DNA of 64,000 nt from Cryptomeria japonica (GCF_030272615.1 NC_081412.1:477283657-477347656); one strand, 5' to 3'. Counted from the stretch's first letter, positions 1 through 11,084 are shown. A program made the numbers and translations. Notes: generated by a model from the letters alone, not told the origin.

Positions 1-662
1 ACTAAAAAAAGCCACCAAGAAGGACTATTTTTCACTGCCCTTCATTGATCAAGTTCTTGATAACGTAGCTGGTAGTAGCTATTTTTCCTTTCTAGATGGA
101 TTGAGTGGCTATAATCAAATACAAGTAGACCCTGAAGATCAAGATAAGACAATATTTACATATCCTTGGGGAAATTTTGTATATAGAGCTTACCATTTGG
201 ACTCTTTAATGCACCTGCCACTTTTTAAAGAGTTGTTTTAGCCATTTTTGCTGACTTAACCACTTCATGTGTAGAGGTTTATATGGATGATTTTTCAGTT
301 CATGGAAAAACATATGAAGTGTTAGAAAGTTTGGACAAAGTATTACAAAGATGCAAAGACCATAGGTTGTCACTCAACCATGAGAAATGTTCACTCATGA
401 TGACAAAATGAATTGTGTTAGGACACTATATCTCTAAAGAGGGTATTAAAGTAGATCTAAAGAAAGTTGAGGTTATCCAACAAATTGAAGTTCCTAGAAC
501 TCAAACAGATGTTAGAAGTTTTCTTGGACATGCTGGATAATACAAAAGATTTGTAGAAGATCTTAGTAGAATTGTTGAGCCATTGTTCACTTTATTAAGA
601 AGGATTCAATATTTTCATGGACAGATGACTATCAGAAATCATTTGAAACTATAAAACATGCT
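1..662 (+). pseudogene. Ty3/Gypsy reverse transcriptase, broken, 5' end outside window
   Basis: Remnant of the RT that copies Ty3/Gypsy RNA into cDNA. Conceptual translation shows FSFLDGLSGYNQI near 80-121, the catalytic box VYMDDFSVHG at 277-306 with both active-site Asp present, and LGHYISKEGIKVD near 418-457. The frame is lost between about 190 and 250, and in-frame stops occur near 409 (TGA) and 538 (TAA), so no functional enzyme is encoded. RNase H and integrase follow on the same strand in Gypsy order (RT-RH-IN), which excludes Copia. Gag and protease would lie to the left of the window. Confidence 0.9.
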
Positions 663-1076
663 TTGACTATCTCACCAATAATCAAGGGACATATATGGGG
701 AGAACCATTTCATATACATACCGATGCATCCAATTTTTCCATTGGAGTAGTCTTAGGAAAAAAAGATGAAAATGGATCAATGCATGTTATTTACAATGTC
801 AACAAGAATTTGAGTCTAGCTAAGATAATTTATACAACTAAGAAGGAATTCTTAGCTGTTGTGTATGCTATAAATAAGTTTAGACATTATATCACTAGCT
901 ATAAAACTTTTATTCACACAGATCATTTAGCTATTCATTATTTAATGAACAAAGTTGTGGTTGGTGGACGTATAATTAGATGGTTGTTTCTTCTGCAAGA
1001 GTTTGATATAACTATTGTAAATAAGCCAGGGAAAGATAATGTTGTAGCTAATTATCTCTCTAGAATATTTTTGTAG
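663..1076 (+). pseudogene. Ty3/Gypsy RNase H domain
   Basis: RNase H of the Gypsy polyprotein, which degrades the RNA strand during cDNA synthesis. The first acidic residue lies in HTDASNFSIG (about 718-747), the Glu in KKEFLAVVYAI (about 841-873) and a further Asp in IHTDH (about 910-925). The stretch is open for 137 codons and ends with NKPGKDNVVANYLSRI, the usual tether into integrase. It is the best preserved piece of this pol. The 183 bases to the next open stretch hold the decayed tether and stops. The open reading is a relic of the polyprotein, so its first Met is not a real start. Confidence 0.88.
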
Positions 1077-1259
1077 GGTAATGATGAACCAGTTAATGAT
1101 GCCTTTCTGGATAAGCATTGATTTTCTATCTCAGTACAATAACCATGGTTTGTAGAAATTCCAAATTACCTTGTAATAGGGAAGTGCCCAAATCATTTTA
1201 ACTCTAAGCAAAAGAAATGATTAATTCGTGAGAGTTATAGATTCCAATGGATTGATGAA

Positions 1260-2336
1260 TTGTTATTTAAAATGTGTCTTGACCATGTTATTCGTAGGTG
1301 TATACAAGAGATTGATTTTTATGACATAATTCATGCATGTCATAATGAACCAGAGGGTGGACATTATTCAACAATCAGAATAGTTCATAAAATCTTAGGA
1401 GCGGGATACTTTTGGCCTTCCATGACTAAAGTCGTTTCATTTTATGTGAAGCATTGTGATGAATGCCAATGCATGGGGAGACCAACAACAACAATGAAGA
1501 TGTAAATTCAACCGCAAATAGTTCTTGAGCCTTTTGAGAAGTGGGGAATTGATTTTATAGGACCCATAGATCCTCCCTCAAAAGGGTATCATTATATTTT
1601 GGTTTGTATAGATTATGTTACAAAATGTGTTGAAGTGAAAGCATTGTTGGTAGCTAGGGAAGAGAAGGTTGCAGATTTTTTATACAAACCAATTCTTCAA
1701 AGGTATGGTGTTCCAAGAGAAATAGTATCTGATCAAGGACCACGGTTCATGTATGCTATGATAGAAGCTTTTATGCACATATATAAGATGACACACCAAA
1801 AATCTTCACCTTATCATCCTCAAGCTAATGGTCAGGTGGAAGTTACCAATCAAGAATTAGAAAATATAATTACAAAAACAATTTCTTTGAAAAAATAGAT
1901 TGGTCATATAGGTCGGATGAAGAAGTTTGGGCTTACAACACAACCTAGAAAACAACAACAAACAATTTCTTTGAGAAAAACAGATTGGTCATATAGGTTG
2001 GATGAAGAAGTTTGGTCTTACAACACAACCTAGAAAACAACAACAAGATTTTATCCATATGAATTAGTATATGGAAAAATACATGTCATCTCGGTTGAGT
2101 TTGAATTAAAAACATTAAGAACAACATGGGAAGTTGGGATTAATCTTTCAAAAGAGGAGAAGACCAGAATTTTGCAGCTGAACAAACTAGATGAGATGAG
2201 GATAGAAGCATTACAACATACATAATTAATTTAGAATCAAAGGAAATTATGGCATGATAAGTATATTGTATCTAGACATTTTAAATAGGGAAATTGGGCA
2301 TTGTTATTTGATTCCAGGTTCCAAGAGTTTAAAGGA
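1260..2336 (+). pseudogene. Ty3/Gypsy integrase (zinc-binding and DDE core), broken
   Basis: Integrase that inserts the cDNA. The HHCC zinc-binding part is at about 1326-1485 (HNEPEGGHYS ... CDECQ). A TAA at 1503-1505 interrupts the frame. The DDE core follows: Asp in GIDFIGPI (about 1549), Asp in IVSDQGPRF (about 1723) and Glu in NGQVEVTNQE (about 1828-1857), so all three catalytic residues are visible. Further stops and a shift occur after 1890, where an 84-bp tandem duplication sits. The segment near 2285-2336 reads like the GNWALLFDSRFQEFKG part of the C-terminal domain. No chromodomain is seen, which fits the Tat/Athila-like side of Ty3/Gypsy. Confidence 0.88.
1879..2046 (+). repeat. 84-bp tandem duplication inside integrase
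   Basis: Two adjacent copies (1879-1962 and 1963-2046) begin CAATTTCTTTGA and end in CAACAACAA. They differ at only a few positions. The unit is 28 codons long, so it does not by itself shift the frame, though the first copy has a TAG. Confidence 0.85.
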
Positions 2337-2570
2337 TAATTCCATACAAGATTGTTGGGACCTTATGAAATTAGTCAAGTTTATGATAATGGTGTAGTCC
2401 AATTAATACCTATTGATGGAGAGAAGAGAATGATATTGGTTAATGATCATCATCTCAAATTATATCACAAACCAACATCAAGAGAAGAATTCTGTGAAGA
2501 ATTACAGTATAAAATTGAACACTTCCTCATGGAAGACATCACTTCTATGGTGAAATCCAGTTATGCATGA
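2337..2570 (+). pseudogene. Ty3/Gypsy integrase C-terminal tail
   Basis: Open to a TGA at 2568-2570. The motif LGPYEISQVYDNGVVQLIPI followed by VNDHHLKLYHKP is the conserved tail of plant Tat/Athila-type integrases (LGPY...VYDNG...VNGHRLK.Y.KP from memory of the family). This marks the end of pol on the plus strand. Confidence 0.85.
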
Positions 2571-3413
2571 TTCAAGAAAGGGCAGAATAAAGAAGATAAA
2601 TTGAAAACCTGAAAAGGTGGTTTATCTGCTAAAAAAAAATTTGAGGGAGATTGAAAACCAGAAATGGTGGCTTTTTCCTGATCAACTCCAATTCGCTCCT
2701 GATGGCTCCTGATAGCTCTTGATGGATTTCAAGTTCATGAATAAGTCCTTGCTACAATAGTTCTACTCTTTCTCCTAATAGTTCCCAATGGTTTCATGAA
2801 TAACTTTATTTAATGTTTTATTGGGTTGTACAGAAGAAGCTCTAAAAACTCTTGATTGACTTGTTATATTGATATGTTAATCTTTTCTCTCTTAGCTCTT
2901 GGTACAAAACACTACTTCTTTTAAGTAGAAAGACGATCGGTTATGCATAGTGGCTCTTGACCAATATACATTGAGTGATTAAACAGTAAATGTTTATCCT
3001 GTATTATTTTTTTATTTTGTGGATATAATGTAAGAATGATAAATTTTGTTTGTATTAAGTTTTCCGCAAGCATATTAATAACGATAATTATTAAAAGTAA
3101 AGGTTTAAGAAATGAAATGATTTGAAAAGATTGAATTGACTTCAGATGCCATTTCAAAATCTAAAAAGTAATGATGATAGTGATAGCCACACATATTCGA
3201 CCACCACCAACTCAACAAATCTGAATCAAAGTACAAGATGATGGCGGGTAGATCATCTAGTTTATTATGAAATTTATGAAGCATGTGTGTGTGCAATTAA
3301 TGATCATTACAGAATAATTTCTATGTGAGATATATGAATTACTTCATTTTATTTCTTATTTGTAAAAGCTAAAGTTCAGTGACTAAAGTTAAGAAGTGCA
3401 GAGTTTTGAGAAA
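2571..3413 (+). other. Non-coding spacer between Gypsy pol and ORF X, with a PPT-like tract
   Basis: No supportable gene. It holds two related copies of TTGAAAACC(T/A)GAAA(A/T)GGTGG, near 2601-2620 and 2651-2670. A purine-rich tract at 2631-2650 (nine A, then TTTGAGGGAGA) resembles a polypurine primer site. CTCCTGATGGCTCCTGATAG-type short repeats occur near 2695-2725. Whether an LTR starts at 2652 or this is an internal second PPT cannot be told here, because no matching partner LTR is recognised. Confidence 0.4.
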
Positions 3414-4242
3414 ATGAGGAATAAGAGAATTGTAGAACTAGAGAATTTTAGCCTTGACCCAGAAACATAAAGACTAGTACAAGAAGTGGGATGCCTGAAA
3501 TTCATTCAAATGTATGAAGTATATTCACTTAAAATTGTAGAAGAGTTTTTGAAGAACTTTCATGTTAATGTTAACAAAGTAGGAGGTGAGGTAATTGAAG
3601 TCAATCTGCAGGATATAAGTGAAATTTCAGGAATTCATGTAGAAGGGGAGCTCATAAACAAAGGTCATATCAAATTTGATGAAGTAATTAATTCATTCCA
3701 TCAAGGGAATGAAAGGAAACCTTCTCTACAAGTGCATAAGGGCAACACAAAAGGAATAAACATAAGCAATTTAGACAAACCATGGAAGACTACAGTCCTC
3801 TGGCTCATGAAGTTTTTCACTTGTGAAGGACAATATGGTATAGTGTTGGGCCCGAGAATGCAACTATTGATTCATGTGAGGTATGAAAACACAAGGCCTA
3901 AAACTTGAGTAAATCTTCCATCTTTTCAGTTTTCATAAATCTCTTCCATGGTAGCTAGGGTAAAAGGGAAAGATGGTCAAATTAAACATCTTGGCTTATT
4001 TCACATTATTGTTAAACATCACTTTTTGAAGAAAGAAGAAGGAAAAGAGAAGTGGCTTGGATTTGTTTCCTCACTGGCTAATGACTCCAAGAAAGGGTCT
4101 GTATCAAAAAGTTTAAAAATAGAAAAGGGGGAGTCCTCCAAAAAGGGGACAAAAATGGTACCCAAGAAGGTTGAAATTATAGAACAAGGCCCATCAAGTA
4201 AAAAGGGAAAATCTCAAAGTAGGGAGCCTAAAGTGACAAGAG
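3414..4242 (+). pseudogene. ORF X part 1: extra retroelement ORF downstream of Gypsy pol
   Basis: Not a gene I recognise by name. The ATG at 3414 opens a frame that continues, with stops at about 3465 (TAA), 3906 (TGA) and between 3909 and 3947, to 4242, all in one frame. The N-terminal 170 codons look like a globular domain (about 3486-3908: KIVEEFLKNFHV..., ISEISGIHVEGE..., WKTTVLWLMKFFTCEGQYG). From about 4040 it becomes Lys/Ser-rich. The same domain pattern appears in the third ORF of LINE II (57769-55927, minus). In a Gypsy element this is the env-like position, but no signal peptide or membrane segment is seen. It may correspond to the 'putative plant transposon protein' region seen in some plant elements. 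That is recollection, not a search result. Confidence 0.5.
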
Positions 4243-4392
4243 TGTTGGGAGTGGTTTCCTTTGCACAAAAAGATTGACCCATCAATGCCCGATATAACCA
4301 CTATAGTTATAGAATCCACGGGAGGTGGTTAAGCCACATCAGAAACACACCACTTTTGCTTCATAGAGATCAAGGGTGCACACCTTGCAACA
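4243..4392 (-). repeat. TRIM LTR (3' LTR on minus strand)
   Basis: 150-bp terminal repeat with TGTTG...CAACA ends. Its partner is at 4448-4592. Confidence 0.88.
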
Positions 4393-4402
4393 ATCCTCCC
4401 CT
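4393..4402 (-). other. TRIM polypurine tract
   Basis: Plus strand ATCCTCCCCTT; on the minus strand this is AAGGGGAGGAT directly before the LTR TGTTGCAAGG. This is the expected plus-strand primer position. Confidence 0.75.
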
Positions 4403-4435
4403 TAGCACAAGCAGGGTTGGAACCTGTGACCCAAC

Positions 4436-4446
4436 TCTGATACCAA
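4436..4446 (-). other. TRIM primer binding site (initiator tRNA-Met)
   Basis: The minus strand reads TGGTATCAGAG, complementary to the 3' end of plant initiator tRNA-Met. It lies two bases inside the LTR end at 4448. Confidence 0.8.
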
Positions 4447-4447
4447 T

Positions 4448-4592
4448 TGTTGGGAGTGGTTTTCATTGCACCAAAAGATCAACCTATTAATGACCAACCA
4501 CTAGACTTATAGAGTCCATGGGAGGTGGTTAAGCCATGTCGCGAACACACCAATTTTATTACATAGAGACCAAGGGCACACACCTTGCAACA
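4448..4592 (-). repeat. TRIM LTR (5' LTR on minus strand)
   Basis: 145-bp terminal repeat with TGTTG...CAACA ends, followed on the plus strand by the AAGAG target duplication. Confidence 0.88.
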
Positions 4593-4597
4593 AAGAG

Positions 4598-4922
4598 TTA
4601 TCCGTAGCTTTACCCAAAAGGCTTCTCAACCATAGAAAAATGATGAAAATAGTCCTCCTTTTGATGCCCATAGAGCTCCTGATGACCCCTTGTCAACAAA
4701 CCCTAAGAAAATTCCACAACATACCTTAGAACAAATCCCTATTACTATACATAATGATCCTTCTTTGTCAAATTCTCATGTTCAAGAAAATGTACCTAAT
4801 AAAAACACTTCTATTCCTATTAAACCTCGTCAACCAAGTGTTGATGATTTGCCACTAAAAGAGTTAGGAATCAATAAAGTTCTTGGACAATTACATCCAC
4901 AAGTAATTTCTTTAGATGATGA
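4598..4922 (+). pseudogene. ORF X part 2
   Basis: Continuation of ORF X between the TRIM and Copia A. When the 350-bp TRIM plus one AAGAG copy is discounted, this stretch lies in the same frame as part 1. There is one TAG near 4638 and then an open run to 4922 rich in Pro, Asn and Ser, ending in an acidic run (SLDDD) where Copia A is inserted. Low complexity suggests a disordered linker. No motif identifies a function. Confidence 0.5.
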
Positions 4923-6522
4923 TGTTAATCCTATGGGAATCCGTTTAATATTGAGAGGGGGGGTGAATCAGTATTAACATAATTTATAACTTCAAATCAA
5001 AATACCATTTACAATAGATCTCAAATCATTTAATACATGAATCTATCCCTTCAGCAGATCTCATACACTTGTTACCCACTTATACAATCTTATTAATCAA
5101 AATATTCACCAACTAGATATCTGACCAACACATACTCATAATGATTTATTATCAGATTAGAATACTTCATCTATCAATTTATTAACATTATCGATAACTA
5201 CTTACAAATCATTGATAAACAACAATAAACTTATCATAATTGGTAATCAGAAATAATGCATGAAAACATAAACACTATGAAAAGACATTCCACACATGAA
5301 CACCAATATTTTTGACGTGGAAACCCAAATGGGAAAAACCACGGTGGGGATTGGAACCCACAATAATTTGTACTCTTTCAAAGTACGCCCTGTTAGGAGC
5401 TTACAATACGTCCGGTTAGGAGTCACCCAGTTAAGAGATTTGCCTATCACTCTAGCTAGGAGCTTAATGATTTGTTAGGATCAACCTAGTTAGAGGATTT
5501 AAACACTCTTTTGTGAGCTTCCCTGTTAGGGGACTTAAATGGTAAAGGCCTGTTAGGACCTACCCAGTTAAGGGATTTATGTTGCTGTAACTGTTAGGGA
5601 ACAACAGTGAAAAAAAAATGATCTGTTACTTTGCACTTTCAGCTTGCTAAATCAGATCCAGTTATGCTTCACAGTTTGCAACACTTAGGAAGATCTCTAT
5701 CTTCTCTATGACAACTTAACTCATTCTCCTAATGCCACCGACACATGAAACATCAATTGTGTCACCCTAAATAGCCATAATAACTAAGTCGGCCATAAAA
5801 CCTAATTACATCTTAAATTTACAATACATATCATATCAGATCAATATCCACATCATTAGAACAATTTACGATGCAATATCAACTGTTGATTATTCATAAC
5901 CCATCACAAAATCTGATCTGCAGAGAAGTCAAACCCTTAGAACATTCCGCTAAGCACTTTTCTCAATCCCGAGAAATTCTACCATCTTCCGTGCACAAAC
6001 ACAATTCAAATTATTCATGCAGGTTGTGTCATGTTATCTCCTTCATGTATATTTGTCACCAATCACCATCATATCAAAAATCATTTTCAGTTGAGTGAAT
6101 TCATCACCGGTCCTAAAACCCTAGCACAACTCCATCAAAAATTCAAAACATGCCTTCTGGTAATCATTATAGGATGTGGTTCCAGTCACATAAACAAATC
6201 CATCATAAAAGATTATGTCTCAAACCATAAGTCTCCAACCATCACTGATTTACCGATTCCATCAAAATATTTTATTTTACTGGTTGAAGTCCTAATTCTC
6301 AGTCCTGGCGGTAAACCCTGTCATACTTACAAATTCTAAATCCGGTAGACCAAATTACTTAACCAACAAGTCAAACATCAAATTTCATCTGTAACCATCA
6401 TCAAACATTAATTAACATGGGTTTCCATCAATGACAACACAAATAACTGATCATGTCATCATCATTCTCCTACCGATACAGTCAACAACTCATCTGCATA
6501 AGTTATGCCAATCATGCCAACA
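4923..6522 (-). repeat. Copia A 3' LTR
   Basis: 1600 bp; the plus strand reads TGTTAATCC...ATGCCAACA. It contains the G-run box at 4952-4970 flanked by inverted arms (4944-4953 / 4968-4977). The conserved block near 5310-5370 (GTGGAAACCCAAATGGGAAA, then ACCACGGTGGGG) is followed by an array of GTTAGG/GTTAAGGG words at about 5390-5600. Confidence 0.92.
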
Positions 6523-6534
6523 ATATCCCCCTTT
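6523..6534 (-). other. Copia A polypurine tract
   Basis: The minus strand reads AAAGGGGGATAT directly before the 3' LTR (TGTTGGCAT). This is the plus-strand DNA primer. Confidence 0.8.
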
Positions 6535-6861
6535 GGAATTGATGGCAACACCAATCAGTTATACAATCATATATGCCAATAATCTGCATCTTAGAATCTT
6601 CCGGTCTCAGCATCTGTCGGTCTTCACTATCTTTTCTTCTCCTTAAGCGTGATCATCAGATTTCTTTTTCTTCTCCCCCTTTGACAGCAATGCCAAAGTA
6701 AAAAATGCATCACTTGACTTCAATCTAATCAGAACTATAAGTCATATCATACTGCATTAGAGCCGCTCCCCCTACAAGGTAGCTCACATCTTCATCAATC
6801 CTTAGTGAAGAATAAACATGAAATCCACATGATTGATGCAACTCCAACATCTTATTTCTTT

Positions 6862-8399
6862 CGGTGTAGGGCTCTAACCCCTAATTTAGTTCTGAGAAAC
6901 TCAAAAGTAGTCTTTGGCAATGGTTCAATAAAGATATCAGCTAACTGATCTTTAGTCTTCACATACTCCATCTTTACCTGCTTCTCCTAAACTATTTCCC
7001 TTAATAAATGATACTTCAACTCTATATGCTTGGTTCTTGCATGAAGTACGGGATTCTTGGAAATATTTATTGCACTTGTATTGTCATAATAGATAGTCAA
7101 TGGTTCAAACATATCTATCTTGAATCCTTCTAGCACATGTCTCATCCATATGGCTTGCGTACAATTCATGGATGCAACAACATACTCAGCTTCAGTTGTA
7201 GATTGAGAAACACAAGTTTGTTTCTTGCTTGTCCATGCTACAAGTCTTCCTCCAAGTAGAAAAGCTCCTCTGGTTATGCTTTTCCTATCATCCACATTGC
7301 CTGCCCAATCTGCGTTAGTAAAAACATCTAAAGTGAAATTTCCTTTGCAGGGATACCATAATCCATAGTGTAATGTTCCTTTAAGATATTGACAAATCCT
7401 CTTAACAACCACCATGTGACTTTTTTTGGGCTCTTTTTGGAATCTTGCAACTAACCCAACAACATGAGCAATGTTCAGTCTGCTATGTACAACAAAATGT
7501 AATTTACCAATCATAGACCTGTATTCTTTTTCACTAACATCAGGTGAATCATCTTGCTTTGTCAACTTGCAACCTGTTACCATTGGTGTACCTACTGGTT
7601 TATAGTCTTCCATGCCAAAAGTGTTTAGCACCTCTTTAATATACTTACTTTGACAAATCAAAATACCACCATCCAGTTGTTGAATTTGTAATCCAATAAA
7701 GAACTTTATTTCACCAACTAGAGACATATCGAATTCCTTTTTCATCTCATTAACAAAGTCCATACTCATATTATCATCTCCACCAAAAATTATGTCATAT
7801 ACAAATACTTTAGCTATTAGCATCTTGTCTCCATCAGTTTTTAGATAAATATTACTATCCTCACTGGTACGTTGGAATCCAATCTTGATCAAATGTGCAT
7901 GTAGTCTCTCATACCATGCTCTTGGTGCCTGCTTTAGACCATACAAAGCTTTATGCAATTTAAATACCATATCCTTATCATCGGTCAAGGAAAAAACATT
8001 CGGTTGTTCAATTTATACTTCCTCTTCAATAATTCCATTCAAAAAGGCTGACTTGTCATCCATTTGGTAGACTTTGAATCCCTTATATGTAGCAAATGCC
8101 AGTAACATCCTTACTCCTTCAAATCTTGCAACCGGTGCAAAAGTTTCACCATAGTCTTCACCTTCTTCCTGTGCATATCCTTTGCAGACTAACCTTGCCT
8201 TATTTCTTACCACTTTTCCATCTTCATTTAACTTATTCCTGAAGACCCATTTAGTTCCAATCACATTCTTGTGCTCTAATCTAGGAACAAGTGACCATGT
8301 TTGATTTTTCTCTATTTGATATAATTCCTCATTCATTGCTTTCACCCAGTCATCATCTTTGAGTGCTTCCTTAACTGTCTTGGGTTCCATTGTAGAGAT
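6862..8399 (-). pseudogene. Copia A reverse transcriptase and RNase H, inactivated
   Basis: RT begins near 8360 (DDWVKAMNEELYQIEKNQTW), with GTKWVFRNKLNEDG and [14 protein letters not shown]. At 8013-8015 a TAA replaces the Tyr codon expected in EEEVYIEQP. The same frame resumes with LKQAPRAWYERL (near 7925). The active-site box reads FVYDIIFGG (about 7800) where the family has FVDDIIFG, so a catalytic Asp is now Tyr. RNase H follows with NADWAGN, STTEAEYVVAS and YYDNTSAINISKNP; its acidic residues are visible. A stop at 6987-6989 precedes the last part (to about 6862). The frame is nearly intact but the enzyme should be dead. Confidence 0.93.
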
Positions 8400-9790
8400 C
8401 AAACAATAATTTTCTCTAATCTTCCTCCTGGTCTGCACACCTGCATTCTTATCACCAATTATTTGGTCCAGAGAGTGATTTAATCTCACATATCTAGGTA
8501 TAGTCTGTGTTGGTTTTGCATCTTCCTCATCTAATTCATGAGTCGATTCACTACTTTCTTCTTCACTGTCCTCGCTTACCGGTTGAGCACCTAATACTGC
8601 ATTTGTCAGTTGATCATTATTCTGTGCTTCCAGTTCAAAAATCACCAGTCTTTTTTCATTATCATCTTTTTTAGGTGCAAACCTACTTGATCCTTCAGAT
8701 TTATTTGACAAATCATCCACCTTCACATTAACAATTTCAATTATTTTCTTAGTTCTCTTATTATAGCATTTATATGCTTTGCTTTTAGAAGAATAACCAA
8801 GGAATATTCCTTCATTAGATTTTGCATCAAACTTTCCAGTGTAGTTATCCTTTTTAATAAAACATTGACTTCCAAAGATTTTAAAATAACTAACACAAGG
8901 AGTTTTACCATACCATAGCTCATAATGTGTCTTATTGTTGTCTTTCTTTACAAGTATCCGGTTTAATGTGTAGACTGCAGTACTTACCGCTCCTCTCCAA
9001 AACATCTTAGGCATATTACCTTGTAATAACATTGTTCTAGCAACATCAATAATTGTTCTGTTCATCCTTTCTGCTACACCATTTTGTTGTGGTGTCCTAG
9101 GAGCAGACATCTATCTCTTGATACCTTGTTCATCATAATACTTGACAAACTCATCAGATGTGAATTATCCTCCTTGATCAGATCTTAAGCATTTCAAGTT
9201 TTTACCAGTCTCATTCTCAACTAGAGCTTTAAATGCTTTAAATTTATTAAAGGCTTCAGATTTCTCCTTTAGGAATGTAACCCACATCATCTTAGAATAG
9301 TCATCGGTAAAAAGCATGAAATATCTATCACCAAAATAACTTTTTGTTCTCATAGGTCCAGAAAGATTAGTATGAACCAAATCCAAAATGTTTTTAGATG
9401 TACACTTCTTTCTCTTAAATGAAATAGAGGTCATCTTACCAATTTGACAGTCTTTACATATCACATTATCTGGTTTAACAATTTGTGGTAATCCTCTCAC
9501 AATACTAGACTTGCTTACCTTCACCAAGTTATCAAAATTCATACAACAACATCTCTTGTGCCACAACCAACTATCTTCCATTTTTGCAACTAGACAACTA
9601 TTGATATTAGCATTTAAATGAAATAAGTTACCTCTTGTTTGTTTTTCGGTAGCAATCAGTTCAACATTTCCTCCAAGAATTCTGCAGATTCCACCATTAA
9701 GCTCGAGCAAATAACCTTTATTATTGATTTGTCTAACACTTGACATATTATGTTTCAGACCATCGACCCAAAATACATCATCAATATTAT
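8400..9790 (-). pseudogene. Copia A integrase, degraded
   Basis: Minus-strand integrase. The zinc-binding part (about 9580-9440) reads LWHKRCCCMNFDN ... CKDCQIGK: the second His of the HHCC set is Cys. In the core the first catalytic Asp is Asn (VHTNLSGPM, near 9370). The second Asp is present (CLRSDQGG, near 9170) and the Glu is in GVAERMNRT (near 9070). A stop near 9165 and another near 9111 break the frame. Downstream lies the usual linker with GKTPCVSYFKIFGSQCF and FLGYSSKSKAYKCYN (8730-8890), then an acidic spacer into RT. Confidence 0.9.
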
Positions 9791-10260
9791 TATTCTAATT
9801 CAAAGAAATAGAACCTTTACCTTTCACCATTCAGGGAGAGTCATTTCCAAATCTAACAACACCTCCATCAAATTCATTAAGAATTAAGAACTTACTCTTA
9901 TCTCCAGTCATATGGTGTGAACCACCACTGTCTATAATCCATTCATTACTATTTTTGACATGAGAAACCAGTACCATCTCATCAGACAATTCCTCCTTTA
10001 TAGCTACAAACACAATATCTTCATTGTCATCTTCATCTTCAGATTCTTCATCGGTCACACCTTCATCCACTGCAACATAATAGTGTTTTTTGCCTTTCCC
10101 TTTGAATCTCTTGAACTTATCTTTCTTATCGGTGTTAGGGAAGTTAGTAGCAATATGACCAATCTTACTACAAGAGAAACACTTTAAAGGTATATTTCCT
10201 TTATACTTACCAGTGCCTCTTGGAAATCTCTTGGCTAGCAGTGCTTCAAGTTCCATTACT
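9791..10260 (-). pseudogene. Copia A zinc knuckle and protease region
   Basis: The C-terminal gag zinc knuckle near 10190-10140 reads CFSCSKIGHIATNFP: C-x2-C-x4-H-x4 with the last Cys replaced by Phe. An acidic linker follows. The pepsin-like protease has WIIDSGGSHHMTGD (about 9940-9900) with the catalytic DSG triad intact. A stop lies near 9797 and the reading resumes toward integrase. Confidence 0.85.
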
Positions 10261-11030
10261 TGATCTTCATTGTCTTCACTTTCTCGGTTACCTCCATGAC
10301 TAGATCTACACTCATGACTTTGACATACATTCTATTCTTTTCTAGAAGATAAGTCGGTAATAGAAGCTTTAAAAGAAGATTCAATAGATTTTGCCACAGT
10401 ATTGTCAAAACTATTTAACTCAAAGGCTGTGAGATTACCAATCAAAGAGTCAATAGTTACCTTATCCTTTAAAATAGATCTCAGTTCTTGGATTGACAAC
10501 TCTAATAACTTACTGAGGTTGAAGAGTTATGAGCATTTTACTTACCACAACATCATCATCAATTTTACCACCAGCACCCTTTATACCACCAACAACTTCT
10601 TTAATTCTCCGACCATATTGTGCAATGTTTTCTCCTTCTTGCATTTTCATATCATCAAATTTACCTCTCAAGATTTTCTCTTTTGCTCTTTGTACATGCT
10701 CATATCCTCCATGAATTGTTTCTATTTTTTCCCAAACCTAGTGTGTAGTTTCCAATCCTTGAACATCAATATATTTAAAATCAAATAAAGTATTTACAAT
10801 AGCTTCAAGGGCTTGCATATTCTCTTGCTGATCTTTAAGTTCATCTGGTGTCAAGGGAGTAGTAGTAGGAGCCACATATGTTGTTTCAACATGTTTCTAG
10901 TATTGAGTACCAAGACCTTTCAGACATATCTTCATTCTGTCTTTCCAGATCTTATAGTTATCCTTGTTGAATTTTGGACCCTCTTTCTTTGTCTTCCTTA
11001 GAATCTTTTCCTCAAGCGGTTAAGCTTTTC
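10261..11030 (-). pseudogene. Copia A gag (capsid-like) region
   Basis: Minus-strand translation shows a broken Copia gag: FNKDNYKIWKDRMKMCLKGL near 10970-10905, WEKIETIHGGYEHVQRAKEKI near 10730-10670 and RIKEVVGGI near 10600. These fit the UBN2-type gag that forms the particle shell. Several stops interrupt it, for example near 10900 and 10740. The plus-strand ORFs over this span are mirror images. Confidence 0.8.
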
Positions 11031-11049
11031 TGCACACAAAGGACCACGA

Positions 11050-11060
11050 CTTTGATACCA
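11050..11060 (-). other. Copia A primer binding site
   Basis: The minus strand reads TGGTATCAAAG, two bases from the LTR end. It is the initiator tRNA-Met site with one change. Confidence 0.8.
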
Positions 11061-11084
11061 ATTGTTAATCCTATAAGGATTCGG

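Larger units (their letters stand above)
4243..4592 (-). mobile_element. Complete 350-bp miniature LTR retrotransposon (TRIM/SMART type)
   Basis: Two direct LTRs (4243-4392, 150 bp; 4448-4592, 145 bp) flank a 55-bp core. Each LTR starts TGTTGGGAGTGG and ends CCTTGCAACA on the plus strand. The element is bounded by a perfect 5-bp target duplication AAGAG (4238-4242 and 4593-4597). Read on the minus strand, the 5' LTR is followed by a tRNA-Met-type primer site, and the core ends in a polypurine tract just before the 3' LTR. It therefore has every cis signal of an LTR element and no room for coding, and must have moved with enzymes supplied in trans. The LTRs differ at very roughly 20 positions, so the insertion is not recent. 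It splits ORF X. Confidence 0.88.

Noticed and set aside
4243-4592. Simple tandem duplication as an explanation of the TRIM
   Set aside because: TG/CA ends, correctly placed PBS and PPT, and an exact 5-bp target duplication are all present.
5390-5600. GTTAGGG words as interstitial telomere repeat
   Set aside because: Spacing is irregular, the words alternate GTTAGG and GTTAAGG, and plant telomere TTTAGGG tandem runs are absent.
10402-11001. Plus-strand ORFs over Copia A gag
   Set aside because: They are mirror readings of the minus-strand gag, which has recognisable motifs.
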